63,560 nt of DNA from Faecalicatena contorta (GCF_021531995.1 NZ_JAFBIZ010000003.1:1-63560); one strand, 5' to 3'; shown: positions 8,985 to 17,491, counted from the first letter of the stretch. Program-made: numbers and translations. Notes: generated by a model from the letters alone, not told the origin.

Positions 8985-9935
8985 ATGAACCAAACATTAT
9001 TAACAGATAAAAAAATCGCCGTTGTCGGCATCGGCGGAGTCGGCGGATATCTTGCGGGAATGCTTGCCAAACACTATCCGCATGTCACATTTGCCGCAAG
9101 GGGAAAACGAAAGGAAGCCCTCCTGAAACACGGACTAATCCTTCACAGTGATTATAACGGAGAGATTACTGCATTTCCGGAAAAAATAGTCACGGTAGAA
9201 GATATGGAAGAACAGGATTACATTTTTGTATGTGTGAAAAATTACTCTCTGGAAGAAGTATGCCGGAGCATGGCCCATGCTATCACAGATCATACTGTGA
9301 TCATTCCTGTTATGAACGGAACCGATCCGGGAGACCGGATCCGAAACATCCTGCCCCAGGGAACAGTCGTGGACTCTCTGATCTATATCGTTGCATTTGC
9401 CAATGCCGACTATTCCATTACTCAGCAGGGCAAGTTCGCCAATCTGTACATCGGAATCAAAAATGCCGACGCTTTACAGGCGCAGGCAGTCTCCGAAGTT
9501 TCCGGTGTTCTTACGGGTGCAGGTATCGACCACAAATGTGCTCCTGACATTGAACAGGCCATCTGGAGAAAGTATATCTTAAACTGTGCATACAACGTTG
9601 CAACCGCTGCCTATGACAACACTATCGGTGAATTGCGCTCAGACCCAGAAAAAACGTCCGAATATGAAGCTCTCGTGCAGGAAGCCTACCAGATTGCCCT
9701 TGCAAAACAGGTAGACATCCGGCCAAAACACATCGAGATCATCATCGACAAATTTCACAATGACTATTCCGACGATGCTACCAGTTCTCTCCAGCGGGAT
9801 ATCCGTACGGGGCTGCAGGCAGAGCTGGATACCTTCAGCGGATATATTGTACGAGAGGCAGAAAAGTATGGAATATCCGTACCGGTTTCCAGAAAAATGT
9901 ACGAGATACTGAAAGAAAAAACAGGACTTTTGTAA
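8985..9935 (+). CDS. 2-dehydropantoate 2-reductase family protein (ApbA/PanE)
   Basis: NADPH-dependent reductase of the ketopantoate reductase family, cytoplasmic, 316 residues. The N-terminal Rossmann motif is VVGIGGVGGYLAG (residues 13-25). The family motif VMNGTDPGDRI and the C-terminal helical domain with KYILNCAYNVATAAYDNTIGE (conserved Lys and Asn) follow. PanE makes pantoate for CoA synthesis. Many family members outside pan operons reduce other 2-oxo acids, and there is no panB or panC here, so the specific function is uncertain. It is a single-gene unit, divergent from the EamA transporter. Confidence 0.85.
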   Translation: MNQTLLTDKKIAVVGIGGVGGYLAGMLAKHYPHVTFAARGKRKEALLKHGLILHSDYNGEITAFPEKIVTVEDMEEQDYIFVCVKNYSLEEVCRSMAHAITDHTVIIPVMNGTDPGDRIRNILPQGTVVDSLIYIVAFANADYSITQQGKFANLYIGIKNADALQAQAVSEVSGVLTGAGIDHKCAPDIEQAIWRKYILNCAYNVATAAYDNTIGELRSDPEKTSEYEALVQEAYQIALAKQVDIRPKHIEIIIDKFHNDYSDDATSSLQRDIRTGLQAELDTFSGYIVREAEKYGISVPVSRKMYEILKEKTGLL

Positions 9936-10083
9936 ATATCAGAAACTCGGCAACTGATTATTCATTGGGTATGTCGGGGAAAACGCTGACTTCATGGTTC
10001 GATACCAGGATATGTATTTTGGGCGTATTGAGAAAAATTGAACGATTCCCCCAAAAAATCTTGGGAACAATTAAAAGTAAGTC

Positions 10084-10130
10084 TATAATTGGGCATTGAT
10101 ATGATATTATGCAAAGATTGCCCAATTATA
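10084..10130. repeat. Perfect 12-bp inverted repeat with 23-nt spacer
   Basis: TATAATTGGGCA and its exact complement flank an A+T-rich spacer. There is no T tract on either side, so it is not a simple terminator. It could be an RNA structure, a regulator site or the remains of a small element. Confidence 0.6.
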
Positions 10131-10236
10131 GCGCAAACAACTTGAAACATTCTAAATAAAATCGAAAAAAGAGGATGTAAGAAGAAAAATATATTGTATA
10201 TGCCCATCAGAGCACTCTATTAAGAAAGATGCAACG

Positions 10237-10264
10237 AGACAGATTCTCCGGAGTCTGTCTTTTC
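10237..10264 (+). terminator. Plus-strand terminator
   Basis: AGACAGA pairs with TCTGTCT across a 10-nt loop and is followed by TTTC and ATTTTG. The nearest upstream plus-strand gene ends at 9935. Confidence 0.55.
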
Positions 10265-10270
10265 ATTTTG

Positions 10271-10314
10271 TATAAAAAGGCGCCTCCCAAGCTATCTTAT
10301 CTTGAGAAACGCCT
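10271..10314 (-). terminator. Terminator of the ABC importer operon
   Basis: Minus-strand stem of about 14 pairs with three G-U pairs (arms 10278-10291 and 10301-10314), followed by TTTTTATA, 25 bp after the ATPase gene. Confidence 0.8.
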
Positions 10315-10338
10315 CATAATTTTAACTTTCGATTCAGT

Positions 10339-11145
10339 TTAGTTTGCAAGCATCATACGGTCATTTGCGAATTCTCCGCCACTTACTTCTTCAAATTTCC
10401 GAAGAAGATCTGCCACCTTCAGATTCTTCTTTTCTTCTCCGCAGACATCGTAGATGATCTTTCCTTCATGCATCATGATCAGACGATTGCCGTGTGCAAT
10501 CGCATCTTTCATGTTATGTGTGACCATCATAGCGGTCAGATGATGTTCTTCAATGATCTTGTCAGAAAGCTCCAGTACCTTTGCCGCCGTCTTTGGATCA
10601 AGTGCCGCTGTATGTTCATCCAGAAGAAGGAGCTTTGGCTCTTTGATGGCCGCCATAAGAAGAGTAATCGCCTGTCTCTGTCCACCGGACAACAATCCGA
10701 CTTTACTGCTCATACGGTCTTCCAGACCAAGATCCAATTCTCTCAACTGCGCTTTGAAATCTTCTCTCTCTTTTTTTGTGATTCCCCATCCCAGGCCACG
10801 TTTCTGCCCGCGCCTTGCGGCAATCGCCATATTTTCTTCGATTGACATGGTCGCTGCTGTTCCGGTCATCGGATCCTGAAATACACGTCCAAGACAGGAG
10901 GCTCTTTTATGTTCCGGAAGATCTGTAATATCTACTCCGTCTACGATAATATTACCCTGATCTACCGGCCATACTCCTGCAATCGCATTCAACGTCGTGG
11001 ATTTTCCCGCGCCGTTTCCACCAATGATCGTAACAAAATCTCCCGGATTCAGCTGAAGATCCACTCCGTCCAATGCAACTTTTTCATTAATTGTACCTTT
11101 ATTAAATGTCTTATGAAGATCTTTGATTTCCAACATATATGCCAT
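10339..11145 (-). CDS. ABC importer ATP-binding protein (TrpZ-like)
   Basis: Cytoplasmic ATPase driving the importer encoded by the two preceding genes. The 268 residues hold all ABC motifs: Walker A GGNGAGKST (42-50), signature LLSGGQRQAITLL, Walker B LLLLDEHTA and the switch VTHNMKDAI. Walker B is followed by EH, with the catalytic glutamate present. It resembles the ATPase of the tryptophan/branched-chain-like systems paired with ABC_sub_bind lipoproteins. The ribosome site AGGAGGG lies inside the 3' end of the permease gene, 3 bp away, so translation is probably coupled. Confidence 0.9.
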   Translation of the reverse strand: MAYMLEIKDLHKTFNKGTINEKVALDGVDLQLNPGDFVTIIGGNGAGKSTTLNAIAGVWPVDQGNIIVDGVDITDLPEHKRASCLGRVFQDPMTGTAATMSIEENMAIAARRGQKRGLGWGITKKEREDFKAQLRELDLGLEDRMSSKVGLLSGGQRQAITLLMAAIKEPKLLLLDEHTAALDPKTAAKVLELSDKIIEEHHLTAMMVTHNMKDAIAHGNRLIMMHEGKIIYDVCGEEKKNLKVADLLRKFEEVSGGEFANDRMMLAN

Positions 11146-11148
11146 GCC

Positions 11149-12087
11149 TTATGCCCTCCTGCGTTTCGTAGAATATTTTTCCTTCAGATACGGAATTGCA
11201 AGGAAAACTGCCACAACGATTGCAGAGAATAACTTCATGTAATCAGACGGCATCTTCAGCCATAATACAAGTGTATATGCTATGTAATACAGAATTGCAC
11301 CCACAAATAAAGAAGCAAGTGTATATGCAAAAGCAATCTTTTTGCCTGCACACAGCTTTCCAAATATGACTTCGCTGATAATCACGGCTGCAAGACCGAT
11401 GACAATTGCTCCACGTCCGGAGTTTACGTCAGCAGATCCCTGATACTGTGCATAGATTCCTCCGCACAGACCCACCAGTCCATTTGAAATCATAAGTGCA
11501 ATTACTTTTGTAAAGTTGGTATTGATGCCCTGTGCACGGGCCATCTGCTCATTACATCCGGTCGCACGGATCGCAGACCCAATCTCTGTACCGAAGATCC
11601 AGTACACCACTGCCACCAGTGCAAGGCAGATCACGATCAAACGAATAAAGAACAGATAATTGTCTTGTGCAGACACAAATCTCAGGGAAGCTACCAGTCC
11701 TTTCTGTCCGATTCCGATACTCTGGTTTGCCTTCCCCATAATTCCCAGATTCACCGAGTACAATGAAATCTGAGTCAATATACTTGCCAGAATTCCCGGA
11801 ATTCCAAGAGCGGTATGCAGAAGTCCTGTAGCAAGTCCTCCGAGCATTCCTGCCAGCGTTGAAAATATCAGAGCCAGTGCCGGATGCATTCCTCCCTGTA
11901 TCAACATAACTGCCACAGCGCCTCCTGTAGCAAGGGTACCATCAACTGTCAGATCCGGAAAATCCAGAATACGATACGTGATGTACACACCCAATGCCAT
12001 GATTCCCCATATCAGACCCTGTGCCACATTACCCGGCAGTGCACGGACCAGCGTCATCGGATCTAATGCTGCAAAATAAGCCACCAT
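11149..12087 (-). CDS. ABC importer permease (LivH/TrpY-like)
   Basis: Integral membrane permease of 312 residues with about eight hydrophobic helices, of the BPD_transp_2 (LivH) class. Typical parts are GLIWGIMALGVYITYRILDF at the N-terminus and GSAIRATGCNEQMARAQGIN, the coupling-helix region that docks onto the ATPase. Only one permease gene is present, so the channel is likely a homodimer. It sits between the substrate-binding lipoprotein and the ATPase. The substrate is the same open question as for the lipoprotein. Confidence 0.88.
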   Translation of the reverse strand: MVAYFAALDPMTLVRALPGNVAQGLIWGIMALGVYITYRILDFPDLTVDGTLATGGAVAVMLIQGGMHPALALIFSTLAGMLGGLATGLLHTALGIPGILASILTQISLYSVNLGIMGKANQSIGIGQKGLVASLRFVSAQDNYLFFIRLIVICLALVAVVYWIFGTEIGSAIRATGCNEQMARAQGINTNFTKVIALMISNGLVGLCGGIYAQYQGSADVNSGRGAIVIGLAAVIISEVIFGKLCAGKKIAFAYTLASLFVGAILYYIAYTLVLWLKMPSDYMKLFSAIVVAVFLAIPYLKEKYSTKRRRA

Positions 12088-12129
12088 TTTATCTTGTTCC
12101 TTTCTTTTTATCTTATTTTTATAACCTTA

Positions 12130-12161
12130 AGTACGCCGAAGCAGATCTGCCGCGGCGTACT
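12130..12161 (-). promoter_or_regulatory. Intergenic hairpin between lipoprotein and permease genes
   Basis: Arms AGTACGCCG/CGGCGTACT (9 bp) in the 98-bp gap have no T tract behind them on the minus strand. This is typical of hairpins that stabilise or partly terminate the abundant binding-protein message. Confidence 0.6.
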
Positions 12162-12185
12162 CAATATTATCTCTGTTCTTTTTGA

Positions 12186-13187
12186 CTATTCAGCTTCAAT
12201 TGCTTCGTAATCATCCGGTACTGTGATTCCGAGTTCATCACAGATTTCTTTATTGTACATCTTTGTTACTTCAGGTGCAAATTCAATTTCCATTGTAGAA
12301 ATATCAGCACCATTTGCCAATACTTCATAAGCCATTTCCCCGGCTCTGTATCCGATATCATAGTAGCTGATGGATAATGTAGCAATACCACATCCGGTAC
12401 AGATTCCCTGCTCACCTGCGATTACAGGAATTCCTGCAGGCACACATACGTTCTTAACGATCTCTGTATTTGCTGCCATTGTATTGTCTGTCGGAATGTA
12501 GATCGCATCTACTTCTGATACAGCGCTTGTAACAACGGACTGAATCTCATTGGAATCAGCTGCTGTATATTCTTTGTATGCAATGCCGTCCTTATCAAGA
12601 GCTTCCTCAAACTTCTCTGCCTGATATTTAGAGTTTGGCTCTGCTGAACAGTACAGGATACCCACTGTCTTGGCATCCGGAAGAAGTTCTTTTAACATTG
12701 CTTCCTGCTCATCAATCGGAGCCAGATCACTTGTTCCAGATACGTTAATTCCGGTTGCTCCTGTCCAGTCTTCAATCTGAAGAGCAGTTGCATAATCGGT
12801 GATGGAAGTTCCGATAATCGGAATATCTGCTGTTGCAGTCGCTGCTGTTGTAAGTGGATCCGTTGCATTTGCAAGAATCAGATCAACATTATCAGATACA
12901 AACTGATTAATAATGGTCGCACACATATTGTGCTCGCCCTGTGCATTCTGCTCATCAAATGTTACATTACCTTCGCCGCACAGTTCTGTGAGCGCATCTT
13001 CAAAGCCCTGTGTTGCCGCATCCAGTGCATCATGCTGAACCAGCTGGCAGATACCGATGTTATATGCCTCGCCGGATGATTCTTCTTCAGATGAACCTCC
13101 TTCGCTGCTGTCTGAGTTACCTCCGCATGCTGTCATGGAAAGCACCATTGCAGCTACCATTAAAATTGATACTAATTTCTTTTTCAT
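12186..13187 (-). CDS. ABC importer substrate-binding lipoprotein (ABC_sub_bind, TrpX-like)
   Basis: Surface lipoprotein that captures the ligand for the importer. Residues 1-20 are a signal peptide ending in a lipobox (LSMTAC, lipidated Cys21). A Ser/Glu-rich spacer and a two-lobed binding domain of the PF04392 type follow (YNIGICQLVQHDALDAATQG, then DLILANATDP and GILYCSAEPNSKYQ). Family members studied in streptococci bind tryptophan, and others remain unassigned. No Trp T-box or trp gene is seen in front of this operon, so the ligand is left open. It is the first gene of the operon, with ribosome site GAGGAGG. Confidence 0.88.
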   Translation of the reverse strand: MKKKLVSILMVAAMVLSMTACGGNSDSSEGGSSEEESSGEAYNIGICQLVQHDALDAATQGFEDALTELCGEGNVTFDEQNAQGEHNMCATIINQFVSDNVDLILANATDPLTTAATATADIPIIGTSITDYATALQIEDWTGATGINVSGTSDLAPIDEQEAMLKELLPDAKTVGILYCSAEPNSKYQAEKFEEALDKDGIAYKEYTAADSNEIQSVVTSAVSEVDAIYIPTDNTMAANTEIVKNVCVPAGIPVIAGEQGICTGCGIATLSISYYDIGYRAGEMAYEVLANGADISTMEIEFAPEVTKMYNKEICDELGITVPDDYEAIEAE

Positions 13188-13278
13188 TGTCTTTCCTCCT
13201 CAACGATCTTACTCTTTCTCAGTTTAAAGCGTCAAGTTTTTACACTTCAACTCGCGAAAGTGTTTTTCGATATTCCCT

Positions 13279-13307
13279 ATTATATTCTTGTGCCTCGTAT
13301 TCGTCAA
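13279..13307 (-). promoter_or_regulatory. Near-consensus promoter of the ABC operon
   Basis: Minus strand: TTGACG (13302-13307), exactly 17 bp, TATAAT (13279-13284). It leaves a leader of about 85 nt that contains a small hairpin (ACACTT/AAGTGT) and no known riboswitch. Confidence 0.8.
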
Positions 13308-13331
13308 GAGTAATTTATTTTTCTTTTCCTC

Positions 13332-13360
13332 TTTCAAACTCATCTTTCTTATCTTATAAT
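13332..13360 (+). promoter_or_regulatory. Promoter of the cyclophilin gene
   Basis: TTTCAA (13332-13337), a 17-bp spacer and a perfect TATAAT (13355-13360), 40 bp before the start codon. Confidence 0.65.
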
Positions 13361-13400
13361 ATTTCCAGAAAAACTTACGAAAAGGAGATTTGAATTACCT

Positions 13401-13988
13401 ATGAACCCAACTGCAACCATATATATGGCAAATAAATCTTGCATCGTGATTGAACTCTTTCCGGAAATTGCACCAAACACAGTCGCCAGCTTTATCTACG
13501 CCGCCAGCCATGGTATCTTTGACGGTCACCCGATCGAACGAATCGTTCCAGGTCACTGGGTTGACATGAGCTACACCGGATTTCGCAAAAAAGAAGGACA
13601 ATATCTGATTCCGTTTGAATATGAACTTCATCCTGAAATTACGCCTCTGGACTCTGAAGTCGGATGTGTATGTATGGGTGGATACGATGATCTCGGAGAA
13701 GCCGGCTGTGAATTCTTCTTTCCACTGCGTCCGTGCCCGGAACACAAAGGCCATTATCCGGTATTTGGGAAAGTGATATCCGGAATCGAGGAGATCCTTC
13801 GTCTGGAACACGTCGATATCCGACCTGTAGACGACTTCCCGATTCCCGGCCTCGTGGTAAATACCCCCGTAGAACCGGAGATCATAGATTATGTGGAACT
13901 CGACCTGAAGGGACAGACTTATCCGGAACCAATCCGTATACATGAGGGTGTTCTGACTCCTTCCTGGGCTCAGTTCTGGGAAAGATAG
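13401..13988 (+). CDS. Cyclophilin-type peptidyl-prolyl isomerase
   Basis: Predicted cytoplasmic proline isomerase of 195 residues with no signal peptide. The cyclophilin core is recognisable: CIVIELFPEIAPNTVASFIY (substrate for this fold's first strand and helix), GHPIERIVPGHWVD, and FFFPLRPCPEHKGHYPVFGKV. The classic FHRII and QxGDP motifs are altered to IERIV and VPGHW, so the catalytic arginine is retained but the pocket is divergent. Activity is plausible, not certain. The AAAGGAG ribosome site is 13 bp from the ATG, longer than usual. Confidence 0.82.
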   Translation: MNPTATIYMANKSCIVIELFPEIAPNTVASFIYAASHGIFDGHPIERIVPGHWVDMSYTGFRKKEGQYLIPFEYELHPEITPLDSEVGCVCMGGYDDLGEAGCEFFFPLRPCPEHKGHYPVFGKVISGIEEILRLEHVDIRPVDDFPIPGLVVNTPVEPEIIDYVELDLKGQTYPEPIRIHEGVLTPSWAQFWER

Positions 13989-14031
13989 CAGGAACTATAC
14001 CCCCTCCATTCGTCAAAGTTTTCTATAATTC

Positions 14032-14060
14032 TTGACGAACAGTTTTATTGCCTATATAAT
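14032..14060 (+). promoter_or_regulatory. Near-consensus promoter before the YitT gene
   Basis: TTGACG (14032-14037), 17 bp, TATAAT (14055-14060). The -35 box lies in an imperfect inverted repeat (TTCGTCAAAG 14009-14018, CTTGACGAA 14031-14039), which may be an operator. Confidence 0.8.
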
Positions 14061-14087
14061 AATTGTGTATTAGGCAGTGCCTTGATC

Positions 14088-14128
14088 CACGTTTGTTAGG
14101 GAAAATCTCTCTGACAGACGTGTTTTTT
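14088..14128 (+). terminator. Terminator-like hairpin in the YitT leader
   Basis: A 12-bp stem with two G-U pairs (CACGTTTGTTAG with CTGACAGACGTG), an 11-nt loop and TTTTTT directly after it lie between the promoter and the ribosome site CAGGAGG. A tiny hairpin AGGCAGTGCCT (14072-14082) precedes it. The arrangement fits an attenuator or a promoter making a roughly 60-nt RNA. It could also serve as the cyclophilin terminator. Confidence 0.7.
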
Positions 14129-14157
14129 ATTTCACAAAACCCTCAGGAGGTCTTTTC

Positions 14158-15027
14158 ATGAAACAAAAACAAGATTTTTTTCAAACGTTATCCTCTTTGT
14201 TCTTTGTAATTGCCGGTAATTTTCTGTATGCTCTGACGGTAAAATTATTCCTGCTTCCATCCGGTCTTGTGACAGGAGGGACCACCGGAATCGCGCTCAC
14301 GATCCAGCATTTCTTCGGGGTTTCCGTCACACAGTTTGTGCTTGCTTTTAATGTCATTATGCTAATTGCAGGCTATCTGATCCTTGGTCGGCAATTTGCT
14401 GCCACAACTCTGGCCAGCACTTTTCTCTATCCATTCGCACTGGAGATCTTTGACCGTGTATTTGGAAACTACATCATAACGGACGATCTGCTGTTGTGCA
14501 CCATTTTTTCCGGACTTGGAATCGGAATTGCTCTCGGAATTGTCATTCGTTCAGGTGCATCTACCGGAGGTATGGATATTCCTCCGCTGATTCTGCATAA
14601 GACTTTTCGCATTCCCGTCTCCGGCAGTATGTATGCCTTTGATGTTCTCATACTGTTAGGGCAGGCTCTGTTTCGCCCGGCAGAAAATATACTGTACGGT
14701 ATCGTATTAGTTATGATATACACGATTGTACTGGATAAGCTGCTGCTGATTGGCACAACAAGAACCGAACTTAAGATTGTCAGTCAGAAATCTGACGAAA
14801 TTCGAAACGCAATTCTGGAACAGATCGACCGAGGAGTTACTTTACTGGATGGCGAAAGCGGTTACTTTCGTGATAAAACTCAGGTAATACTCAGCGTAAT
14901 ATCCAAACGTGAACTTCCAAAAGTCGAAAAACTTGTCCGCTCTATTGATCCGGAAAGCTTTATGGTAGTCAGCCGTGTCAATGAAGTCAGTGGGCGCGGA
15001 TTCTCCATGAAAAAGAAATACAGATAA
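14158..15027 (+). CDS. YitT family membrane protein
   Basis: Membrane protein of 289 residues. About five hydrophobic helices make up the YitT_membrane (DUF161) domain, including the diagnostic GLVTGGTTGIALTIQHFFG and RSGASTGGMDIPPLIL. Residues about 205-285 form the soluble DUF2179 domain (KVEKLVRSIDPESFMVVSRV). The biochemical role of the family is not established; transport or signalling is suspected. It is a single gene behind a strong promoter and a leader hairpin, so it is probably regulated by attenuation. Confidence 0.9.
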   Translation: MKQKQDFFQTLSSLFFVIAGNFLYALTVKLFLLPSGLVTGGTTGIALTIQHFFGVSVTQFVLAFNVIMLIAGYLILGRQFAATTLASTFLYPFALEIFDRVFGNYIITDDLLLCTIFSGLGIGIALGIVIRSGASTGGMDIPPLILHKTFRIPVSGSMYAFDVLILLGQALFRPAENILYGIVLVMIYTIVLDKLLLIGTTRTELKIVSQKSDEIRNAILEQIDRGVTLLDGESGYFRDKTQVILSVISKRELPKVEKLVRSIDPESFMVVSRVNEVSGRGFSMKKKYR

Positions 15028-15032
15028 AAGTC

Positions 15033-15052
15033 GGGAGGTCAGCTGACCTCCC
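15033..15052. terminator. Perfect 20-bp palindrome between convergent genes
   Basis: GGGAGGTCAG/CTGACCTCCC sits between the ends of the YitT and malQ genes. It is followed by GTCTCTCT on the plus strand, with only a weak T tract on either side. It probably serves both transcripts. Confidence 0.6.
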
Positions 15053-15058
15053 GTCTCT

Positions 15059-16561
15059 CTAATTCCAGTTCATTCGTCCATAGATTTTTGTAGTCTTAAG
15101 TATCTCTTCCCGAAGTTCCTCCGACAGATTTTCCTCGGTCAGTCTCCAGCGCCAGTTTGTTCCTATCGTAGACGGCTGATTGATTCTGCTTTTATTATTC
15201 ATTCCCAGGTAATCCTGTATCGGAATGATGCAGGTTCTGGCATTACTCCTCATAGCCAGAGCAACAAATGATCTGTGCAGCCATTTCTTCGGTGTATAAT
15301 GGTCACAGAGATAATCTCTTGCGGATGCCAGTTCTTCCTTCGTAATACTGTCCAGCCATCCATTAATCGTCTCATTGTCATGCGTTCCCGTATAAGCTAC
15401 GCAATTTTCCGGATAATTATGCGGAAGATAGTCATTCGCCGAACTTGAATCACGGGAATCAAAAGCAAATTCCAGCACCTTCATTCCCGGGAAACCACTT
15501 TCTCTTACGAGCTGCCGTACAGAATCTGTCATATATCCAAGATCTTCCGCGATGACTTCATGCCATCCGAGGCTTTGCTCCACCTGGCGGAACAACTCAA
15601 TTCCGGGCCCCTTCTCCCAATGTCCACCTGCAGCAGTCTTCGCTCCAAACGGAATCGAAAAATACTCATCAAATCCACGGAAATGATCAATTCTTACCAC
15701 ATCATAAAGCTTAAAACAATACCACAGTCTAGTAACCCACCACTGATATCCCGTATTTTTATGATAATCCCAGCGATACAACGGATTTCCCCAGAGCTGT
15801 CCGTCTGCGGAGAATCCATCCGGCGGACAGCCCGCTACTGCTGTCGGCATGTTATTCTCATCCAGTTGAAACAGTTCCGGATGAGACCATATATCTGCAC
15901 TGTCCATTGCGACATAAATCGGAATGTCTCCGATAATCCGGATTCCCTTACTGTTCGCATAACTCTTTAACTGGTACCACTGTTCAAAAAACTTAAACTG
16001 AAGATACTGATGAAATTCAATATCAAAATACAGCTGTTCCCGATAGTAATCGAGAGAATATCCATATCTCAGACGGATATCCTCCGGCCACTCTGTCCAT
16101 GCTTTTCCGCCAAACCAGTCTTTCAGAGCCATAAATAACGCATAATCAGATAACCACCACTGATTCTCTTTTACAAACTTCTGATACTCGGAATTCTCAC
16201 TGATATTACTTCTTTCATACGATTTTCGTAAAAGTGGAAAACGATGATCATACATTTTTTTATAGTTAATATCATCTGCTTTCTCTCCGAAGTCTGCCTC
16301 ATCACATTCTTCTTTTGTTAAAACCCCTTCTTCAACCAGCGTTTCCAGACAGATAAAATACGGATTGCCCGCATATGTAGAAAAAGACTGATAAGGAGAA
16401 TCCCCGTAACTGGTAGGTCCCAGGGGGAGAATCTGCCAATAAGTCTGTCCGGCCTCTTTGATCCAATCCACAAAACGATACGCACTTTCTGAAAAACAGC
16501 CAATTCCATACTTTGATGGCAGGCTGGATATCGGTAATAATATACCTGCTGCTCTGTTCAT
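15059..16561 (-). CDS. malQ: 4-alpha-glucanotransferase (amylomaltase, GH77)
   Basis: Cytoplasmic disproportionating enzyme that transfers glucan chains between maltodextrins. The 500-residue protein begins RAAGILLPISSLPSKYGIG, typical of bacterial MalQ/DPE1. The GH77 catalytic aspartate is in VVRIDHFRGFDEYF, the acid/base glutamate in EVIAEDLGYMT, and the transition-state aspartate in YTGTHDNETINGW. The 250s-loop motif GCPPDGFSADGQLWGNPLY is intact. The start is taken at 16561 after AAGGAG; an in-frame extension to 16672 is unlike the family. No other glycogen or maltose gene is adjacent. Confidence 0.95.
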   Translation of the reverse strand: MNRAAGILLPISSLPSKYGIGCFSESAYRFVDWIKEAGQTYWQILPLGPTSYGDSPYQSFSTYAGNPYFICLETLVEEGVLTKEECDEADFGEKADDINYKKMYDHRFPLLRKSYERSNISENSEYQKFVKENQWWLSDYALFMALKDWFGGKAWTEWPEDIRLRYGYSLDYYREQLYFDIEFHQYLQFKFFEQWYQLKSYANSKGIRIIGDIPIYVAMDSADIWSHPELFQLDENNMPTAVAGCPPDGFSADGQLWGNPLYRWDYHKNTGYQWWVTRLWYCFKLYDVVRIDHFRGFDEYFSIPFGAKTAAGGHWEKGPGIELFRQVEQSLGWHEVIAEDLGYMTDSVRQLVRESGFPGMKVLEFAFDSRDSSSANDYLPHNYPENCVAYTGTHDNETINGWLDSITKEELASARDYLCDHYTPKKWLHRSFVALAMRSNARTCIIPIQDYLGMNNKSRINQPSTIGTNWRWRLTEENLSEELREEILKTTKIYGRMNWN

Positions 16562-16693
16562 AACATACTCCTTATCACGCCGGACATCATCCGTCGGCTC
16601 TTTGCTTATTTTTTGTATTATACTATTACCATAAACTAATTTTCTCCATTTTTCTTGTAATATCTTATTCAATTATAATACAATAATACGATT

Positions 16694-17371
16694 TTATAAT
16701 CCCTCTTCCCTTTTTCTTTTATAAACTGCAAGAACACGCGTCCCTACTACCAATGCCAATCCTATGAACGCAGTTGCGTACAGTACTTCGACACTTTCTC
16801 CTTGTTTTATCATATCCGCAATATCATTAATATAAAAAACGTAAAACACCATAATAAGAAATGCTATACCTGCATTCAATGCTTCAATCCAGATATTCGA
16901 GGAACGATATCTTCTAGCCGGAAGCTTTGCATCCAGATAAATCGTACAACCCATTAAAAGAACCACGGCAAGCCAGCAAAAAACATTCTCCACCGTCATA
17001 TTCGGGATCCCTCCCTGAGCAAGGAAAAAAGGAACATAAAATGCCAGAAGTGCACTGATTTCCAACAAGTGAAGAACGACCTGAAATCCGTACAATTGAT
17101 TTTCTCCGATCGTCCGAATTAACATCTGCTCCGTTTCTTTTTTGTAATCTTCTTCTTCTATTTTTCCTCCCGCGAGGAGTTCACTCACCTGCAGATCAAA
17201 TAATTTGCAGATATCTTCTATCAGACATATATCCGGCAAAGAACGCCCCGTTTCCCATTTTGAAACAGCACGATCCGTTACCCCTAATTTTTCACCAAGC
17301 TGCTTCTGCGTCCAGTTTTTAGACTTTCTGCATTCGGCAATAAACAGTCCGACTTTTTTCACATCAATCAT
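16694..17371 (-). CDS. XRE-family regulator with C-terminal membrane segments
   Basis: Protein of 225 residues that couples a Cro/CI-type helix-turn-helix (residues 7-62, WTQKQLGEKLGVTDRAVSKW) to about four hydrophobic helices (from LHLLEISALLAFYVPFFLAQ to VLYATAFIGLALVVGTRVLA). Membrane-tethered XRE regulators of this layout are common in Bacillota. Their signals and targets are mostly unknown. It lies 118 bp downstream of the acetyltransferase gene and 132 bp upstream of malQ, all on the minus strand, without an obvious shared operon. Confidence 0.82.
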   Translation of the reverse strand: MIDVKKVGLFIAECRKSKNWTQKQLGEKLGVTDRAVSKWETGRSLPDICLIEDICKLFDLQVSELLAGGKIEEEDYKKETEQMLIRTIGENQLYGFQVVLHLLEISALLAFYVPFFLAQGGIPNMTVENVFCWLAVVLLMGCTIYLDAKLPARRYRSSNIWIEALNAGIAFLIMVFYVFYINDIADMIKQGESVEVLYATAFIGLALVVGTRVLAVYKRKREEGL

Positions 17372-17491
17372 CGCCGTGACCTCCCTCCTCTGTTATATGT
17401 TAATTATGGCATATCTTTCTAAAAAATGCACCATACTGTCAGTAGAGTCGGAGTTTTCCCGTCATCGGATGCGAAAGTATTTTCTACAACT

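Larger units (their letters stand above)
9936..10338. other. 403-bp gene-free stretch with hairpins; possible small RNA
   Basis: No convincing gene. A 71-codon minus-strand frame and a short plus-strand frame near 9970 resemble nothing I know and lack good ribosome sites. The stretch holds a perfect 12-bp inverted repeat (10084-10095/10119-10130), a plus-strand terminator (10237-10264) about 300 bp past the reductase, and the minus-strand terminator of the ABC operon. A plus-strand terminator so far from any gene suggests an untranslated small transcript or a decayed gene. Confidence 0.4.

Noticed and set aside
8828-9070. N-terminal 81-residue extension of the EamA transporter frame
   Set aside because: It overlaps the divergent reductase gene and promoter, and it is not like the family. 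The ATG at 8827 gives the normal length.
9990-10010. T-arm-like GGTTCGATACC suggesting a tRNA
   Set aside because: The stem is imperfect, and no acceptor, D or anticodon arm can be folded around it.
9992-10207. 71-codon minus-strand frame in the gene-free stretch
   Set aside because: Low-complexity translation, no ribosome site, and it spans the inverted repeat.
13206-13235. Second TTGACG...TAAGAT promoter before the ABC lipoprotein gene
   Set aside because: Transcription would begin at or inside the ribosome site. The promoter at 13279-13307 is better placed and closer to consensus.
16562-16672. 37-residue extension of MalQ
   Set aside because: Unlike any amylomaltase start. A good ribosome site (AAGGAG) precedes the ATG at 16561.
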